Origin: an uncultured Alphaproteobacteria bacterium
Lineage (GTDB): Bacteria > Pseudomonadota > Alphaproteobacteria > Micavibrionales > Micavibrionaceae
DNA length: 7,352 nucleotides
Reading direction: 5' to 3'
Assembly: GCA_934538895.1 (NCBI GenBank)
Contig: CAKTCH010000073.1
Span: 1 to 7,352, forward strand
Shown: positions 6,101 through 7,352 of the stretch, piece after piece
How positions within the stretch are numbered: the stretch's first letter is position 1
How the letters are laid out: every line of letters starts with the position of its first letter
The notes under the pieces: generated by a model
Database searches by the model: none
What the model was told of the DNA's origin: nothing
Seen by the model: only the letters and a program-made list of their open reading frames with translations
Translations under genes and position numbers: made by a program

Positions 6101-7264
6101 TTACTTTGTTTCCTCGAACAATTCGCGGCCGATCAGCATCCGGCGAATTTCCGATGTACCGGCGCCAATCTCATAGAGTTTGGCGTCACGCAGCAAACGG
6201 CCTGTCGGAAATTCATTGATATAACCGTTGCCGCCGAGGCACTGGATCGCTTGCAACGCCATCTGCGTCGCCGCCTCCGCCGACATCAGGATGCACCCGG
6301 CAGCGTCCTTGCGCGTCGTTTCGCCCCGGTCGCACGCCTGCGCCACCGCATAGACATAAGCGCGCTGACTGGAAAGCGTCGTATACATATCGGCGACCTT
6401 GCCCTGCATCAGCTGGAACATTCCGATCGGCTGCTCGAATTGCTTGCGGTCATGTATGTAAGGGATGACCACATCAAGACAGGCCTGCATGATACCAAGC
6501 GGACCGCCCGAGAGAACCACACGTTCATAATCAAGACCACTCATTAATACCTTGACGCCCTTGCCAACTTCGCCAAGGACATTTTCTTCCGGCACTTCGC
6601 AATCCTGAAACACCAATTCACAAGTATTGGAGCCACGCATTCCCAGCTTGTCTAGCTTTTGCGCTGTCGTGAAACCTTTAAAACCCTTTTCAACGATAAA
6701 TGCCGTAATCCCTTTTGAACCGCCCGCCGGATCGGTCTTGGCATAGACGACCAGCGTATCCGCGTCCGGTCCGTTGGTGATCCACATTTTGTTGCCGTTC
6801 AGCACATAACGGTCACCCTTTTTGTCAGCGCGCAGCTTCATCGAAACCACATCACTGCCCGCCCCCGGTTCCGACATCGCCAGCGCCCCGACATGTTCGC
6901 CGGAAATAAGCTTCGGTAGATATTTCTTCTTCTGCGCGGCATTGCCGTTACGATTAATCTGGTTCACACACAAATTCGAATGCGCCCCATAAGACAGCGC
7001 CACCGAAGCCGACGCGCGGGAAATCTCCTCCATCGCAATCACATGCGCCAGATACCCCATGCCCACACCGCCGAATTCTTCCGACACGGTCATACCCAGC
7101 AAACCCATATCACCGAATTTCTTCCACATATCGGCAGGGAACTCATTCTCCTCATCGATCTGCGCGGCACGCGGCACCAGTTCAGCCGCCACAAACTTCC
7201 GCACCTCCTCGCGCAGCATCTCGATCTCTTCCGGGTGAGCGAACTTCAATGTAGGATAAGACAT
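6101..7264 (-). CDS. liuA: Isovaleryl-CoA dehydrogenase
   Basis: FAD-dependent acyl-CoA dehydrogenase that converts isovaleryl-CoA to 3-methylcrotonyl-CoA in leucine breakdown and passes electrons to electron-transfer flavoprotein. The 387-residue length is typical. Family marks: MEEISRASASVALSYGAHSNLC (78-99); the FAD/substrate signature AMSEPGAGSD (129-138); WITNGPDAD (161-169); KLDKLGMRGSNTCEL (203-217); and the C-terminal GGNGYINEFPTGRLLRDAKLYEIGAGTSEIRR. The catalytic base is E247 in GLDYERVV, the position special to isovaleryl-CoA dehydrogenase, while the place where most acyl-CoA dehydrogenases carry the Glu of Y-E-G-T holds A368 of GAGT. This separates it from butyryl- or medium-chain enzymes. 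The ATG at 7264 is chosen because AAGGAG lies eight bases upstream and the family begins here; an in-frame ATG at 7315 would add 17 unlikely residues. The methylcrotonyl-CoA carboxylase genes that usually accompany it are not downstream in this window. Confidence 0.96.
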   Translation of the reverse strand: MSYPTLKFAHPEEIEMLREEVRKFVAAELVPRAAQIDEENEFPADMWKKFGDMGLLGMTVSEEFGGVGMGYLAHVIAMEEISRASASVALSYGAHSNLCVNQINRNGNAAQKKKYLPKLISGEHVGALAMSEPGAGSDVVSMKLRADKKGDRYVLNGNKMWITNGPDADTLVVYAKTDPAGGSKGITAFIVEKGFKGFTTAQKLDKLGMRGSNTCELVFQDCEVPEENVLGEVGKGVKVLMSGLDYERVVLSGGPLGIMQACLDVVIPYIHDRKQFEQPIGMFQLMQGKVADMYTTLSSQRAYVYAVAQACDRGETTRKDAAGCILMSAEAATQMALQAIQCLGGNGYINEFPTGRLLRDAKLYEIGAGTSEIRRMLIGRELFEETK

Positions 7265-7272
7265 GATTTGTA

Positions 7273-7278
7273 CTCCTT
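7273..7278 (-). promoter_or_regulatory. Strong Shine-Dalgarno AAGGAG for isovaleryl-CoA dehydrogenase
   Basis: On the minus strand AAGGAG is followed by eight bases and the ATG at 7264. This decides the start in favour of the 387-residue protein over the longer frame from 7315, whose upstream sequence is only a loose GAGAG. The remaining bases to 7352 show no clear promoter. Confidence 0.75.
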
Positions 7279-7352
7279 GTGATTTCGATTCAACACGCGC
7301 CGCAGATGTTCTCATGATTTTCTCTCTTTAATGCATTCGCCACATTCGACAC

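Noticed and set aside
6098..6547. Plus-strand open frame of 149 codons opposite isovaleryl-CoA dehydrogenase
   Set aside because: Antisense to the conserved C-terminal catalytic region of the dehydrogenase, with no domain of its own.
7265..7315. N-terminal extension of isovaleryl-CoA dehydrogenase from an ATG at 7315 (MRTSAARVESKSQGVQI)
   Set aside because: The internal ATG at 7264 has a strong AAGGAG at proper spacing and gives the usual family N-terminus; the extension has no family counterpart.

Overview
The window looks like ordinary chromosomal DNA from a moderate-GC, Gram-negative, probably alphaproteobacterial, aerobic heterotroph. Three things suggest this: the long single-chain indolepyruvate oxidoreductase, an isovaleryl-CoA dehydrogenase of the alphaproteobacterial/mitochondrial type, and an intergenic palindromic repeat beginning GTCATCCCCGG, a style common in that class. 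I cannot name a genus. No phage, transposase, CRISPR, tRNA or rRNA signal is visible.

Layout, left to right. Bases 2-790 (+) hold the 3' two thirds of a PLP-dependent aminotransferase of the kynurenine/glutamine-transaminase-K type, cut by the window edge. It runs tail to tail, with a 50-base gap, into a 1159-residue indolepyruvate ferredoxin oxidoreductase at 841-4320 (-). A 194-base divergent intergenic region (4321-4514) separates that gene from a small predicted membrane protein (4515-4781, +). A 115-base leader with two competing hairpins follows, then a two-helix membrane protein with a bacterial PH domain and a long Ala/Pro/Glu-rich cytoplasmic tail (4897-5946, +). Bases 5947-6100 are non-coding and carry a roughly 90-bp palindromic repeat element. 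Isovaleryl-CoA dehydrogenase (6101-7264, -) closes the window, with 88 bases of upstream leader. No gene-free stretch exceeds 200 bases.

How the genes could work together. The aminotransferase and the oxidoreductase are natural sequential steps: amino acid to aryl (or branched) 2-oxoacid, then oxidative decarboxylation to the acyl-CoA. Isovaleryl-CoA dehydrogenase acts on the acyl-CoA formed from leucine. The metabolic theme is therefore catabolism of aromatic and branched-chain amino acids. The three genes are not one operon, however, and two of the pairs are convergent or interrupted, so the link is by pathway and neighbourhood only. The small membrane protein and the PH-domain protein form a separate envelope-related pair with no evident metabolic tie.

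I did not find a convincing new biological system. The items most worth a second look are the palindromic intergenic repeat with its partly duplicated flank, the tetrapeptide-repeat tail of the PH protein, its hairpin-bearing leader, and the uncharacterised 88-residue protein.
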